Assembly (NCBI GenBank): GCA_030604585.1 | Contig: JAUVVP010000190.1 | Location: 1-5,389, forward strand | Origin: Planctomycetota bacterium | Lineage (GTDB): Bacteria; Planctomycetota; Brocadiia; SM23-32 | Length of the DNA: 5,389 bases | Reading direction: 5' to 3' | In this document: in pieces, positions 1 to 5,389 of the stretch | How positions within the stretch are numbered: position 1 is the stretch's first letter | Layout: each line of letters begins with the position of its first letter | Program-made: the position numbers and the translations under genes | Notes under the pieces: generated by a model | The model's database searches: none | What the model was told of the DNA's origin: nothing | The model's input: only the letters and a program-made list of their open reading frames with translations

Positions 1-76
1 CGCCCGACGTGCCCCGCGGCGCAACCCGTGCGGCTGCCGCATCGTCGTGGCCCCCACGCCTGCAGCGTCGGACCCC

Positions 77-105
77 TTGACGGTCCACGGCCGGGTCGCT
101 ATAGT
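77..105 (+). promoter_or_regulatory. Sigma70-type promoter of the AOR operon
   Basis: A -35 box TTGACG (77-82, five of six consensus bases) is followed by exactly 17 bp and a -10 box TATAGT (100-105, five of six). Transcription would start near 111-113, giving a leader of about 37 nt before the ATG at 149. This position also argues against the longer reading frame that opens with GTG at 47, since that codon would lie upstream of the transcript. The call is from sequence match only. No operator repeats are obvious around it. Confidence 0.65.
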
Positions 106-133
106 GACGGCTGGTGTTCGAGGACTGAAGTCA

Positions 134-139
134 GGGAGG
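134..139 (+). promoter_or_regulatory. Ribosome binding site fixing the AOR start
   Basis: GGGAGG lies 9 nt before the ATG at 149. No comparable site precedes the in-frame GTG at 47. This supports ATG 149 as the start of the AOR gene. Confidence 0.7.
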
Positions 140-148
140 CGAAGGGCC

Positions 149-1885
149 ATGGGGCGGATATACCGGATTGACATGACGGACCTGCAAGTTCGGACCGAGG
201 AGGCGGCCGGCAGCTACGCGGGGCTCGGGGGTCGGGCCCTGACTTCCGCCATCGTGGCCGAAGAGGTGCCCGCCACCTGCCATGCGCTCGGGGCGGAGAA
301 TAAGCTGGTCATCGCGCCGGGTCTCCTGACCGGCACCGGCGCCCCGTGCTCCGGCAGGCTGTCGGTGGGCGCGAAGAGCCCCCTGACCGGCACCATCAAG
401 GAAAGCAATGCGGGCGGGACCGCTGCCGTGAACCTGGCGAAGCTCGGCATCGCTGCGCTCGTGGTCGAGGGGCAGCCCGAGCGGGGCAAGCTTTACCGCA
501 TCATCGTATCGAAGGACGGGGCCCGGGTCGAGCCGGCCGACTCCCTGGCCGGGCTGGGAAACTACGCGGCCGTCGAAGGGCTCTTCGAGGAGTTCGGCGA
601 CAAGGTGTCGTGCCTCACCATAGGCCCGGTGGGCGAGATGGTCGCGGCGGCGGCGAACATTGCCGTCACGGACCTGGAGGGGCGCCCCACGCGCCACTGC
701 GGTCGCGGCGGGCTGGGCGCGGTGATGGGCTCGAAGGGCGTCAAGGCGATCGTAGTTGACCCCGCCGGCGGGTCGCGCGTGCAACCCGCCGACGATGCGG
801 CCTTCAAGCAGGCGGCCAAGACGTTCGCCGCCGCGCTCAAGGAGCATCCCGTCACCGGCACGAGCCTTCCCGCTTACGGCACCAACGTGCTGGCCAGCAT
901 CGTAAACGAGGCGGGCGCCTATCCCACGCGCAACTTCAGCGAGGGGCAGTTCGAAGGGATCGAAGCGATCAGCGGCGAGCGGCAGCGCGAGGTCATCCTC
1001 GAACGGGGCGGCAAGGTGACCCACGCGTGCAGCCCCGGCTGCGTCATCAACTGCTCGCGCACCTACGTTGACAAGGACGGCCAGTACGTGACCAAAGGGC
1101 CGGAATACGAGACCATCTGGGCCCACGGAGCGGACTGCGGCATAGACGACCTGGACGCCATCGCGCAGATGGACCGCATCGAAGACGACCTCGGAATCGA
1201 TACCATAGAGACGGGCGCGACGATCGCCGTGGCCATGGAAGCGGGCGTCATCGAGTTCGGCGACGTGCAGGGCGCCCTGAACCTGCTGGACGAGGTCCGC
1301 AGGGGCACGCCGATGGGCAGGCTGCTCGCGGCAGGGGCGGTGGTGTTTGGCAAGGCATACGGGGTGGTGCGCGTGCCCACGGTGAAGGGGCAGGCCATGC
1401 CGGCCTACGATCCGCGGGCGGTCATGGGCATCGGCGTCACCTACGCGACCTCAACCATGGGGGCCGACCACACGGCGGGCTATGCCATCGCCGCCAACAT
1501 ACTGGGCGTCGGCGGCAGCGTGGACCCCCTCAAGCCCGAAGGCCAGGTGGAGCTGAGCCGCTCGCTCCAGACAGCCACGGCCGCCATTGACGCCAGTGGC
1601 CTCTGCCTGTTCGTGGCCTTTGCCGTGCTCGACGAGCCGAAGGCGATGGAGGCCATCTGTGGGATGCTCGGGTCCCTCCAGGGGCGCCCCTTCACGGCCG
1701 AGGATTTTGCCGCCATCGGGCGCAAGGTGCTCCTCCGGGAGAGGGCGTTCAACAGGGCGGCCGGGTTTACCGATGCCGACGACCGCCTGCCGCGGTTCTT
1801 CAAGACCGAGAAACTGGCCCCCCACCAGATAACCTTCGCCGTCTCGGACGAGGAGCTGGACCAGGTCTTCAACTTCGAGGAATGA
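149..1885 (+). CDS. Aldehyde:ferredoxin oxidoreductase family protein (W/Mo-bispterin enzyme)
   Basis: This is a 578-residue cytoplasmic oxidoreductase of the AOR family, whose members use a tungsten (some molybdenum) bis-pyranopterin plus one [4Fe-4S] cluster. They typically oxidise aldehydes to acids or run the reverse reaction with ferredoxin. The N-terminal beta-rich pterin domain is recognisable: GLGGRALTSAIVAEEVP near residues 25-41, APGLLTGTGAPCSGR near 56-70 and GRGGLGAVMGSKG near 185-197. Candidate cluster ligands are Cys294, Cys298, Cys302 and the distal Cys486 (DASGLC). The EYETIWAHGADCGIDDLD block (about 319-336) and the DPRAVMGIGVTYATSTMGADH block (about 421-441) are typical of the family; His441 and a Glu of EYE probably sit near the metal. 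The first Cys pair is spaced x3 rather than the x2 of the Pyrococcus enzyme, which fits the broader YdhV-like/bacterial AOR group. Length is close to the family norm of about 600. The start at 149 is chosen for its Shine-Dalgarno site and upstream promoter. Its stop overlaps the MoaD-like gene. No electron-transfer FeS or FAD subunit is encoded nearby, so its partner is unknown. The substrate and metal cannot be read from the sequence. Confidence 0.93.
   Translation: MGRIYRIDMTDLQVRTEEAAGSYAGLGGRALTSAIVAEEVPATCHALGAENKLVIAPGLLTGTGAPCSGRLSVGAKSPLTGTIKESNAGGTAAVNLAKLGIAALVVEGQPERGKLYRIIVSKDGARVEPADSLAGLGNYAAVEGLFEEFGDKVSCLTIGPVGEMVAAAANIAVTDLEGRPTRHCGRGGLGAVMGSKGVKAIVVDPAGGSRVQPADDAAFKQAAKTFAAALKEHPVTGTSLPAYGTNVLASIVNEAGAYPTRNFSEGQFEGIEAISGERQREVILERGGKVTHACSPGCVINCSRTYVDKDGQYVTKGPEYETIWAHGADCGIDDLDAIAQMDRIEDDLGIDTIETGATIAVAMEAGVIEFGDVQGALNLLDEVRRGTPMGRLLAAGAVVFGKAYGVVRVPTVKGQAMPAYDPRAVMGIGVTYATSTMGADHTAGYAIAANILGVGGSVDPLKPEGQVELSRSLQTATAAIDASGLCLFVAFAVLDEPKAMEAICGMLGSLQGRPFTAEDFAAIGRKVLLRERAFNRAAGFTDADDRLPRFFKTEKLAPHQITFAVSDEELDQVFNFEE
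1877..1881 (+). promoter_or_regulatory. Ribosome binding site bearing on the MoaD-like start
   Basis: GAGGA lies inside the last codons of the AOR gene. It is too close to the ATG at 1882 but 6 nt before the in-frame GTG at 1888. That spacing favours GTG 1888 as the real start, which would drop two residues from the protein. Confidence 0.45.
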
Positions 1886-2121
1886 CCGTGCCGGCGGTGG
1901 ACATCAGGCTGTACGCCACGCTGCGTGCCTACGCCGCGGACAGGCCGTCGGTGCGGGCCGAGATCGAGCCCGGGCAGACGGTGGAAGACGTCCTGCGCGC
2001 ACTCGGCGTGCCGGTCGAGCAGGCGCGCGTTATCTTCGTCAACTCGCGCGCCGCCCCGCCATCCTACCCGCTCCAGGGCGGAGAGCGAGTTGCGGTCTTC
2101 CCGGCCATCGCCGGGGGGTGA
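1882..2121 (+). CDS. MoaD/ThiS-family sulfur carrier protein
   Basis: This is a small ubiquitin-like (beta-grasp) protein of 79 residues, close to the usual length of about 80 for MoaD. It opens with a beta strand (VDIRLYATLRAY), has a helix region after TVEDVLRALGVP, and a NSR/GGERVAVFP segment. It ends in FPAIAGG. The free Gly-Gly terminus is the defining feature of the family: an E1-like enzyme adenylates it and it is then converted to a thiocarboxylate, which donates sulfur for the dithiolene of molybdopterin or its tungsten counterpart. It overlaps the AOR stop (ATGA at 1882-1885) and is followed by the E1-like gene with a GTGA overlap, so the three should be made together. I infer a dedicated sulfur carrier for maturation of the neighbouring AOR. 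A ThiS role in thiamine synthesis is less likely given the context. The start could instead be GTG 1888. Confidence 0.88.
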   Translation: MTVPAVDIRLYATLRAYAADRPSVRAEIEPGQTVEDVLRALGVPVEQARVIFVNSRAAPPSYPLQGGERVAVFPAIAGG

Positions 2122-3002
2122 AGGCGTCCGCACGGACCGAGGCCATTGACATGGATGCGCTGGACGGCGCGGCGCTGCTGGCCCACAGCCGTGAACTCGT
2201 CGGCCCGGACGGGCAGACGCTGCGTGTGCTGCTGCTTGACAGGGTCCGGGCCGTGGCCGCCGAGGCGGGCCTGTCCACGCGCGCCGTGGAGATAGCCGCC
2301 CTGCGGCACGGCATCGTGCCCGAACGCTACCGGCCCAACATCGGCAGCATCGGCATGGAAGGCCAGCGGCGCCTGCTCGAGAGCCGTGTCGCCATCGTGG
2401 GCGTCGGCGGGCTGGGCGGCACGGTGCTGCTGACCCTCGCCCGATTGGGCGTGGGCGAGATAGCCGTGGCCGACCCCGACCGGTTCGAAGAGAGCAATCT
2501 GAATCGCCAGGCCCTGTGCGACGAGGCCCGGGTCGGCCGGCCGAAGGTGGAAGCGGCCGTGGAGCTGGCCTCCGCCGTCAACTCGTCGGTGGACATCTGC
2601 CCATTTCCCGAGCGGCTCGACGAATCCAATGCTGCGTCCTTCCTGGCAGGCGCGGCCGTCGTGGCCGACGGGCTGGGCGGCATGCGCGACCGACTGATGC
2701 TTCAGCGAGCGGCGCGCAACCTGAATATCCCTCTCGTGCATGGGGCAATCGCCGGGCTCGTGGGGCAGGTCACGACGGTGCTGCCGGGCGACGATACGCT
2801 CGATCTGCTTTACGGGGACGAGGGCCTGGCCGACAAGGGGGCGGAGGCCCGGCTCGGGTGTCCGTCCACCACGCCGGTGCTGATCGCCGCCGTTCAGGCT
2901 CAGGAGGTGGTGAACGTCATCCTGGGTCGGCCCGCCCTGCGTCGCAGGCTCCTGGTGGCGGACCTGGCGAGGGGGACGTTCGAGACGATGAGCTTCGACT
3001 GA
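2118..3002 (+). CDS. ThiF/MoeB/HesA-family E1-like adenylyltransferase, AOR-linked type
   Basis: This 294-residue protein (from GTG 2118) should use ATP to adenylate the Gly-Gly end of the upstream MoaD-like protein in the cytoplasm. The nucleotide-binding Rossmann motif GVGGLGG is at 95-101. It is followed by the acidic strand end VADPDRFEESNLNRQ (about 117-131), with the SNLNRQ signature, and by GRPKVE with Lys143, which matches the catalytic Lys of MoeB. The C-terminal part (PLVHGAIAGLVGQVTTVLPGD, then TTPVLIAAVQAQEVVNVILG) is also typical. About 65 residues of predicted helix precede the E1 core (RYRPNIG at 70-76), so it is longer at the N-terminus than E. coli MoeB. It has only Cys134, Cys161 and Cys248, so the two zinc CxxC pairs of MoeB are absent, and there is no rhodanese domain. 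The position equivalent to MoeB Asp130 appears to be Gly187, and that of the Arg14 finger appears to be Pro73 beside Arg72. The start may be GTG 2118 (GTGA overlap with moaD-like) or ATG 2151, which has a CGAGG site (2138-2142) 8 nt upstream. Confidence 0.88.
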   Translation: MKASARTEAIDMDALDGAALLAHSRELVGPDGQTLRVLLLDRVRAVAAEAGLSTRAVEIAALRHGIVPERYRPNIGSIGMEGQRRLLESRVAIVGVGGLGGTVLLTLARLGVGEIAVADPDRFEESNLNRQALCDEARVGRPKVEAAVELASAVNSSVDICPFPERLDESNAASFLAGAAVVADGLGGMRDRLMLQRAARNLNIPLVHGAIAGLVGQVTTVLPGDDTLDLLYGDEGLADKGAEARLGCPSTTPVLIAAVQAQEVVNVILGRPALRRRLLVADLARGTFETMSFD

Positions 3003-3068
3003 GGCCGCGAGGGAGGTCGAAACCTGCGTGCCCGCAGACTGTTGCAGAGAGCGTTTGAGGCGCCGGTC

Positions 3069-3374
3069 GTGAGCGGCCTGGTCCTGGGCCTGCTGATTGA
3101 GGCGGTCACGTGTTTCAATCGGTTCGCGCTGGGGCTTCGAGCAGCCGACCACCTCGATCTGCTCACGTGGGCGACGTTCGGCGTCCGCGCGCACCACGGA
3201 TACTTCGGGCTCGCCTGCCTGGCCGTCTGGGCCGCCACGTCACTCATGCGGCGGTTCCGCGCCGGTTTGTGGCGCAGCGCCTTCCTGACCGTCGGGATCG
3301 GTCTGGCTCTCAGCGACGCCGTGCACCACTTCGTCGTCCTTTGGCCCATCACCGGCAGCCCCGAGTTCCCGTGA
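3069..3374 (+). CDS. Small three-helix membrane protein, unrecognised
   Basis: I do not recognise this family. From GTG 3069 it is 101 residues with three hydrophobic stretches, about 2-22, 43-60 and 71-95. Arg-rich segments (RRFRAGLWR, 61-69) lie between the second and third. Histidines cluster at or near helix ends: His28 in AADHLD, His42-His43 in RAHHGY and His86-His87 in SDAVHHF. This recalls metal- or haem-binding membrane proteins, but that is only a suggestion. The C-terminus is WPITGSPEFP. It follows the E1-like gene in the same reading frame with a short gap and probably shares its transcript, so a link to the AOR (membrane tethering, electron exit, metal handling) is possible but untested. 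The start is uncertain. GTG 3069 has GAGG (3057-3060) 8 nt upstream. TTG 3042 gives 110 residues but has no ribosome site. CTG 3024 has GGGAGG (3011-3016) at ideal spacing and would add a basic N-terminus, giving 116 residues. Confidence 0.68.
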   Translation: MSGLVLGLLIEAVTCFNRFALGLRAADHLDLLTWATFGVRAHHGYFGLACLAVWAATSLMRRFRAGLWRSAFLTVGIGLALSDAVHHFVVLWPITGSPEFP

Positions 3375-3386
3375 CAGGCTCGATAT

Positions 3387-3561
3387 AACACGGAGGCACG
3401 GAGAGCACGGAGAACGACACAGAACAACCACTCACCACGACGGACACGACGCGAAGACAGTGGACCCTCTGATAGCTCTTTACTGCTGTCTGTCGTTGTG
3501 TTCGTAGTGCCGTTGTGGTTTGTCCCTTGTCTTTCTCCGTGCTCTCCGTGCTCTCCGTGTT
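3387..3561. repeat. Long imperfect palindromic element built of CACGGAG units
   Basis: The left end (3387-3414) and the reverse complement of the right end (3533-3561) match almost base for base, differing by one inserted base and otherwise repeating a 9-nt unit (CACGGAGAG). Inner arms continue the match imperfectly, for example CGGACACGACG against its partner near 3491-3506. AGACAG (3455-3460) pairs with CTGTCT (3486-3491), leaving a central loop of about 25 nt. As RNA it would fold into one very long hairpin. There is no transposase gene, and no target-site duplication is evident by eye. It resembles dispersed palindromes (REP/MITE-like) seen in planctomycete and related genomes, whose accidental translations read like HGEHGEHGE. 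It may end or protect the upstream transcript, but it has no terminal U-tract. The base composition is lower in G+C than the flanking genes. Confidence 0.8.
3542..3559 (+). repeat. Short tandem copies of CTCTCCGTG inside the right arm
   Basis: CTCTCCGTG occurs twice in direct succession (3542-3550 and 3551-3559), preceded by a partial copy TTCTCCGTG/TCTCCGTG ending at 3541. The left arm carries the complementary series with one base fewer in its first unit. The change in spacing suggests slippage within the palindromic element. Confidence 0.65.
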
Positions 3562-3580
3562 GAATGATATCCTTTCCGCG

Positions 3581-3609
3581 TTTACTCGCCTTCGGCGTCG
3601 GCATATAAT
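3581..3609 (+). promoter_or_regulatory. Sigma70-type promoter of the DUF4175-like gene
   Basis: A perfect -10 box TATAAT (3604-3609) follows a -35-like TTTACT (3581-3586, four of six) at exactly 17 bp. The expected transcription start is near 3615-3617, leaving a leader of about 40 nt. The spacer contains a small inverted repeat, CGCC (3587-3590) and GGCG (3594-3597) around TTC, which could be incidental or an operator half-site. The promoter begins 20 nt after the palindromic element ends. Confidence 0.65.
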
Positions 3610-3639
3610 GGGGGTAGGCAGCGAGCGTGTGTCTCCGAC

Positions 3640-3646
3640 GAGGTGA
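3640..3646 (+). promoter_or_regulatory. Strong ribosome binding site of the DUF4175-like gene
   Basis: GAGGTGA, a near-perfect match to the anti-Shine-Dalgarno sequence, sits 9 nt before ATG 3656 and identifies that ATG as the start. Confidence 0.75.
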
Positions 3647-3655
3647 AGCGACAGG

Positions 3656-5389
3656 ATGGCCGGCGCGCATAACAGACGGCGCACGGGCGACCCCGTGCTG
3701 CTCAAGATAGACTCCATCAGGCGGTCTGTCGCCTTCTGGACCATTGGATGGGGCTATCTGTGGGTGGTGCTGATCGTCGCGACCATGATCTTCGCCGGCG
3801 TGCTGCTGGACCATGCGTTCGTGCTCCAGAAGTGGGGCCGCCTCGCCTTCTTCAGGGCCTTTACCCTCTCCTTGAGCGGGGCGGCGCTGGTGGCAACCCT
3901 GTTCCCGCTGGTCAGGCGGATGGGGCGCCTCTACGTCGCCCGCCAGATGGAGACCCAGAGGCCCGAGCTGAGGAACGCCCTGATCAGCTACCTCCAGTGC
4001 CGCGACGACGCGGCAACGCCCCGCGAGCTGAAGGTCCTGATGGGCCGGAAGGCCGAGAGGTCCATCCGGGCGCTCGACACGAGCGTGGTGGTGGACCCCG
4101 GCCGCTACGTGCGGCTCAGCCTGGTGCTGTGTGTTGTCGTGCTGGCTTTCCTCGCCTACCTGCTCCTGTCCCCGAAGAGCGCCGTGGTGAGCGTGCAGAG
4201 GCTGCTGTCGCCGCGGGCCGACATCCTTCCGCCCACGGGCACCCGGCTCACCGAGATTGACCCCGGGGAGATGTACGTCATAGCCGGCGATGAGCCGCGC
4301 CTGAAGGTCAGGGTCGGCGGCGTCCCGCCGGACACCGTGCACGCGGTCTGGGACGGCGTCAGCTTTGCAGACCGGCGCATACTGCTGGCCGAGAAGGAAC
4401 GTGGGCGCTGGGAAGGCGGCTTCCCCCCGGTCCTGGAGGACGGCAGCTACCACGTGGCGGCGGGCGACACGCGCAGCGACCTCTTCGGCATCACGGTGCT
4501 CCCCAGGCCGGCCGTGGTGCAGGTCCGCCTGACGTTGAGCCCCCCGGCCTATACCGGCCTGCCGGCCCGGACGGTGGACGACGGCAACGCGGCGGTGGTG
4601 AGCGGCACGGTGGTCGGCCTGAGGGCGCAGACCAACCTGCCGCCGCAGATCGGCCACCTTCAGTTCGACTCGGGCCGCCGCATCTGGCTGGCGCCGGTCG
4701 AAGGGGAGTCCGTCCTGACGGGCCGGTTCCCGGTCCTCCGCTCGGACGCCTATTCGGTGCATTTCGAGAGCATCCGCTATCCGAACGGCGCATCGTTCGA
4801 GAACCTGTCGCCAGTCAAGTTCAGGATAACGTGTCGCGAGGACGCGGCGCCGGTGGTGAAGCTCCTTGCCCCGCCGGACGGCCTGGAGGTCCGGCCTTCC
4901 GAGACGGTAGAGGTCACCTACACCGCTCACGACGACTTCCGCGTCGCTCGGGTCCGGCTGCGCTACAGCGTGAATGGACTGGTCGGTCCGGTCGTGACCA
5001 TCGCCGAGCCGCGCGTCAGGAGGCTTGAGGAGGCCGCCCACTGGTGGGACCTCTCCGCCATCTCGCTCCGGCCCGGGACGGTGCTCACGTATTACCTGGA
5101 GGCCGAGGACAACCGCCCGAACGTGCCGCAGGTCGGCCGCTCGGAGACGCGGCATATCGTCATCGTCGGCCCGAAGCCCGAGCCCGAGAAGGGCCCAACT
5201 CGCCCTGCCGAGCGGGCGGAGGCAGGGGAGGGCGCCCCGCGGGAGCGGCAGCGGCGCCGCGAGGAAGCGCGCCGCGGCGAGACCGCGCAAGAGGCGGGGC
5301 CGCGTGAGGTCACATCCCCTGAGGCGCCGCCTCGTGAGGGATCACCGGAGGATGGGCAGGCCGGACGGGAGCGGCAGCGCTCCCTCGAG
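3656..5389 (+). CDS. Large DUF4175-like membrane protein, 3' end outside window
   Basis: An open frame from ATG 3656 runs without a stop to the window edge (578 codons). Three predicted membrane helices lie at about 30-52, 65-86 and 153-172. A basic N-terminus (RRR at 7-9) and basic loops place residues 87-150 in the cytoplasm and everything after 173 outside it. The cytoplasmic loop carries ETQRPELRNALISYLQ, like the 'PEL.n.LI' segment of DUF4175-type proteins. The outer part looks beta-rich, with LSPRADILPPTGTRLTEIDPG (about 185-204), a PPAYTGLPARTV motif (296-307) and a DDFRVARVRLRYSVNG block (426-441). It continues with LTYYLEAEDNRPN (477-489) in an Ig/cadherin-like manner. From about 505 onward it becomes Glu/Arg/Pro-rich low complexity, presumably leading to a coiled or disordered tail. 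The family has no settled function. In related genomes such proteins often sit near MoxR ATPase, DUF58 and von Willebrand-domain genes, which would lie outside this window. It has its own promoter and is independent of the AOR operon. Confidence 0.72.
   Translation, partial: MAGAHNRRRTGDPVLLKIDSIRRSVAFWTIGWGYLWVVLIVATMIFAGVLLDHAFVLQKWGRLAFFRAFTLSLSGAALVATLFPLVRRMGRLYVARQMETQRPELRNALISYLQCRDDAATPRELKVLMGRKAERSIRALDTSVVVDPGRYVRLSLVLCVVVLAFLAYLLLSPKSAVVSVQRLLSPRADILPPTGTRLTEIDPGEMYVIAGDEPRLKVRVGGVPPDTVHAVWDGVSFADRRILLAEKERGRWEGGFPPVLEDGSYHVAAGDTRSDLFGITVLPRPAVVQVRLTLSPPAYTGLPARTVDDGNAAVVSGTVVGLRAQTNLPPQIGHLQFDSGRRIWLAPVEGESVLTGRFPVLRSDAYSVHFESIRYPNGASFENLSPVKFRITCREDAAPVVKLLAPPDGLEVRPSETVEVTYTAHDDFRVARVRLRYSVNGLVGPVVTIAEPRVRRLEEAAHWWDLSAISLRPGTVLTYYLEAEDNRPNVPQVGRSETRHIVIVGPKPEPEKGPTRPAERAEAGEGAPRERQRRREEARRGETAQEAGPREVTSPEAPPREGSPEDGQAGRERQRSLE

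Noticed and set aside
1..80. Possible tail of an upstream + strand gene ending at TGA 78-80
   Set aside because: The 25 or so codons are Ala/Arg/Pro-rich with no recognisable motif, and are too short to tell from chance in this composition.
47..148. Upstream GTG (47) extension of the AOR gene
   Set aside because: The added 34 residues do not look like AOR, a promoter (77-105) lies inside them, and ATG 149 has a good ribosome site.
131..1126. A 331-codon - strand frame opposite the AOR gene
   Set aside because: It is antisense to the clearly identified AOR, has no recognisable domain, and is explained by G+C-rich codon structure.
3387..3561. Reading the palindrome as an intrinsic terminator or a CRISPR array
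   Set aside because: There is no U-tract after the stem. The repeated units are 9-nt and contiguous, with no spacers, so a CRISPR array is excluded. Termination remains only a possibility.
3748..4260. A 170-codon + strand frame overlapping the start of the DUF4175-like gene
   Set aside because: Its Arg/Gly/Pro-rich translation is an out-of-frame shadow. The frame from ATG 3656 carries membrane helices and family-like motifs.
2900..5290. A 796-codon open frame on the - strand spanning the palindrome and much of the DUF4175-like gene
   Set aside because: It lies antisense to well-supported + strand genes, has Arg/His/Pro-rich composition typical of G+C-rich antisense frames, and passes through the repeat (reading HGEHGEHGE), where no real gene is expected.

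Overview
The window is a G+C-rich, gene-dense bacterial fragment with every supported gene on the + strand. It holds two transcription units separated by a palindromic repeat element. No mobile-element genes, RNA genes or CRISPR array were recognised. The source looks like an anaerobic or facultatively anaerobic bacterium, because the lead gene is an oxygen-sensitive type of tungsten/molybdenum enzyme. A planctomycete-like lineage is my best guess, based on the large DUF4175-like membrane protein and the 'CACGGAG' palindrome family. This placement is an inference, not a demonstration.

Unit 1 (about 77-3374) starts at a good sigma70-type promoter (TTGACG, 17 bp, TATAGT). It runs through an aldehyde:ferredoxin oxidoreductase (AOR) family enzyme, a MoaD/ThiS-like sulfur carrier ending in Gly-Gly, a ThiF/MoeB/HesA-type E1-like adenylyltransferase, and a small, unrecognised three-helix membrane protein. 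The first three genes overlap at their stop/start codons (ATGA or nearby GTG, then GTGA), so they are almost certainly co-transcribed and translationally coupled. The logic is an enzyme plus a private sulfur-carrier/activator pair. The E1-like protein would adenylate the MoaD C-terminus so that it can carry sulfur for the dithiolene of the pterin cofactor that the AOR needs. The E1-like protein lacks the MoeB zinc CxxC pairs and has non-standard residues at two positions important in E. coli MoeB.

The spacer (3375-3655) holds a roughly 175-nt imperfect palindrome whose 28-29 nt ends are almost perfect inverted copies built of 'CACGGAG' units. It is followed directly by a second promoter (TTTACT, 17 bp, TATAAT) and a strong Shine-Dalgarno site.

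Unit 2 (3656 to the window edge) is a large membrane-anchored protein, open at the right edge with 578 codons visible. It has three predicted membrane helices, a long extracytoplasmic beta-rich part resembling DUF4175-type proteins, and the start of a Glu/Arg/Pro-rich low-complexity region. It appears functionally unrelated to unit 1. I did not find a clearly new multi-gene system. The parts most worth following are the divergent E1-like protein, the unknown His-rich small membrane protein in the AOR operon, and the palindromic element next to a promoter.
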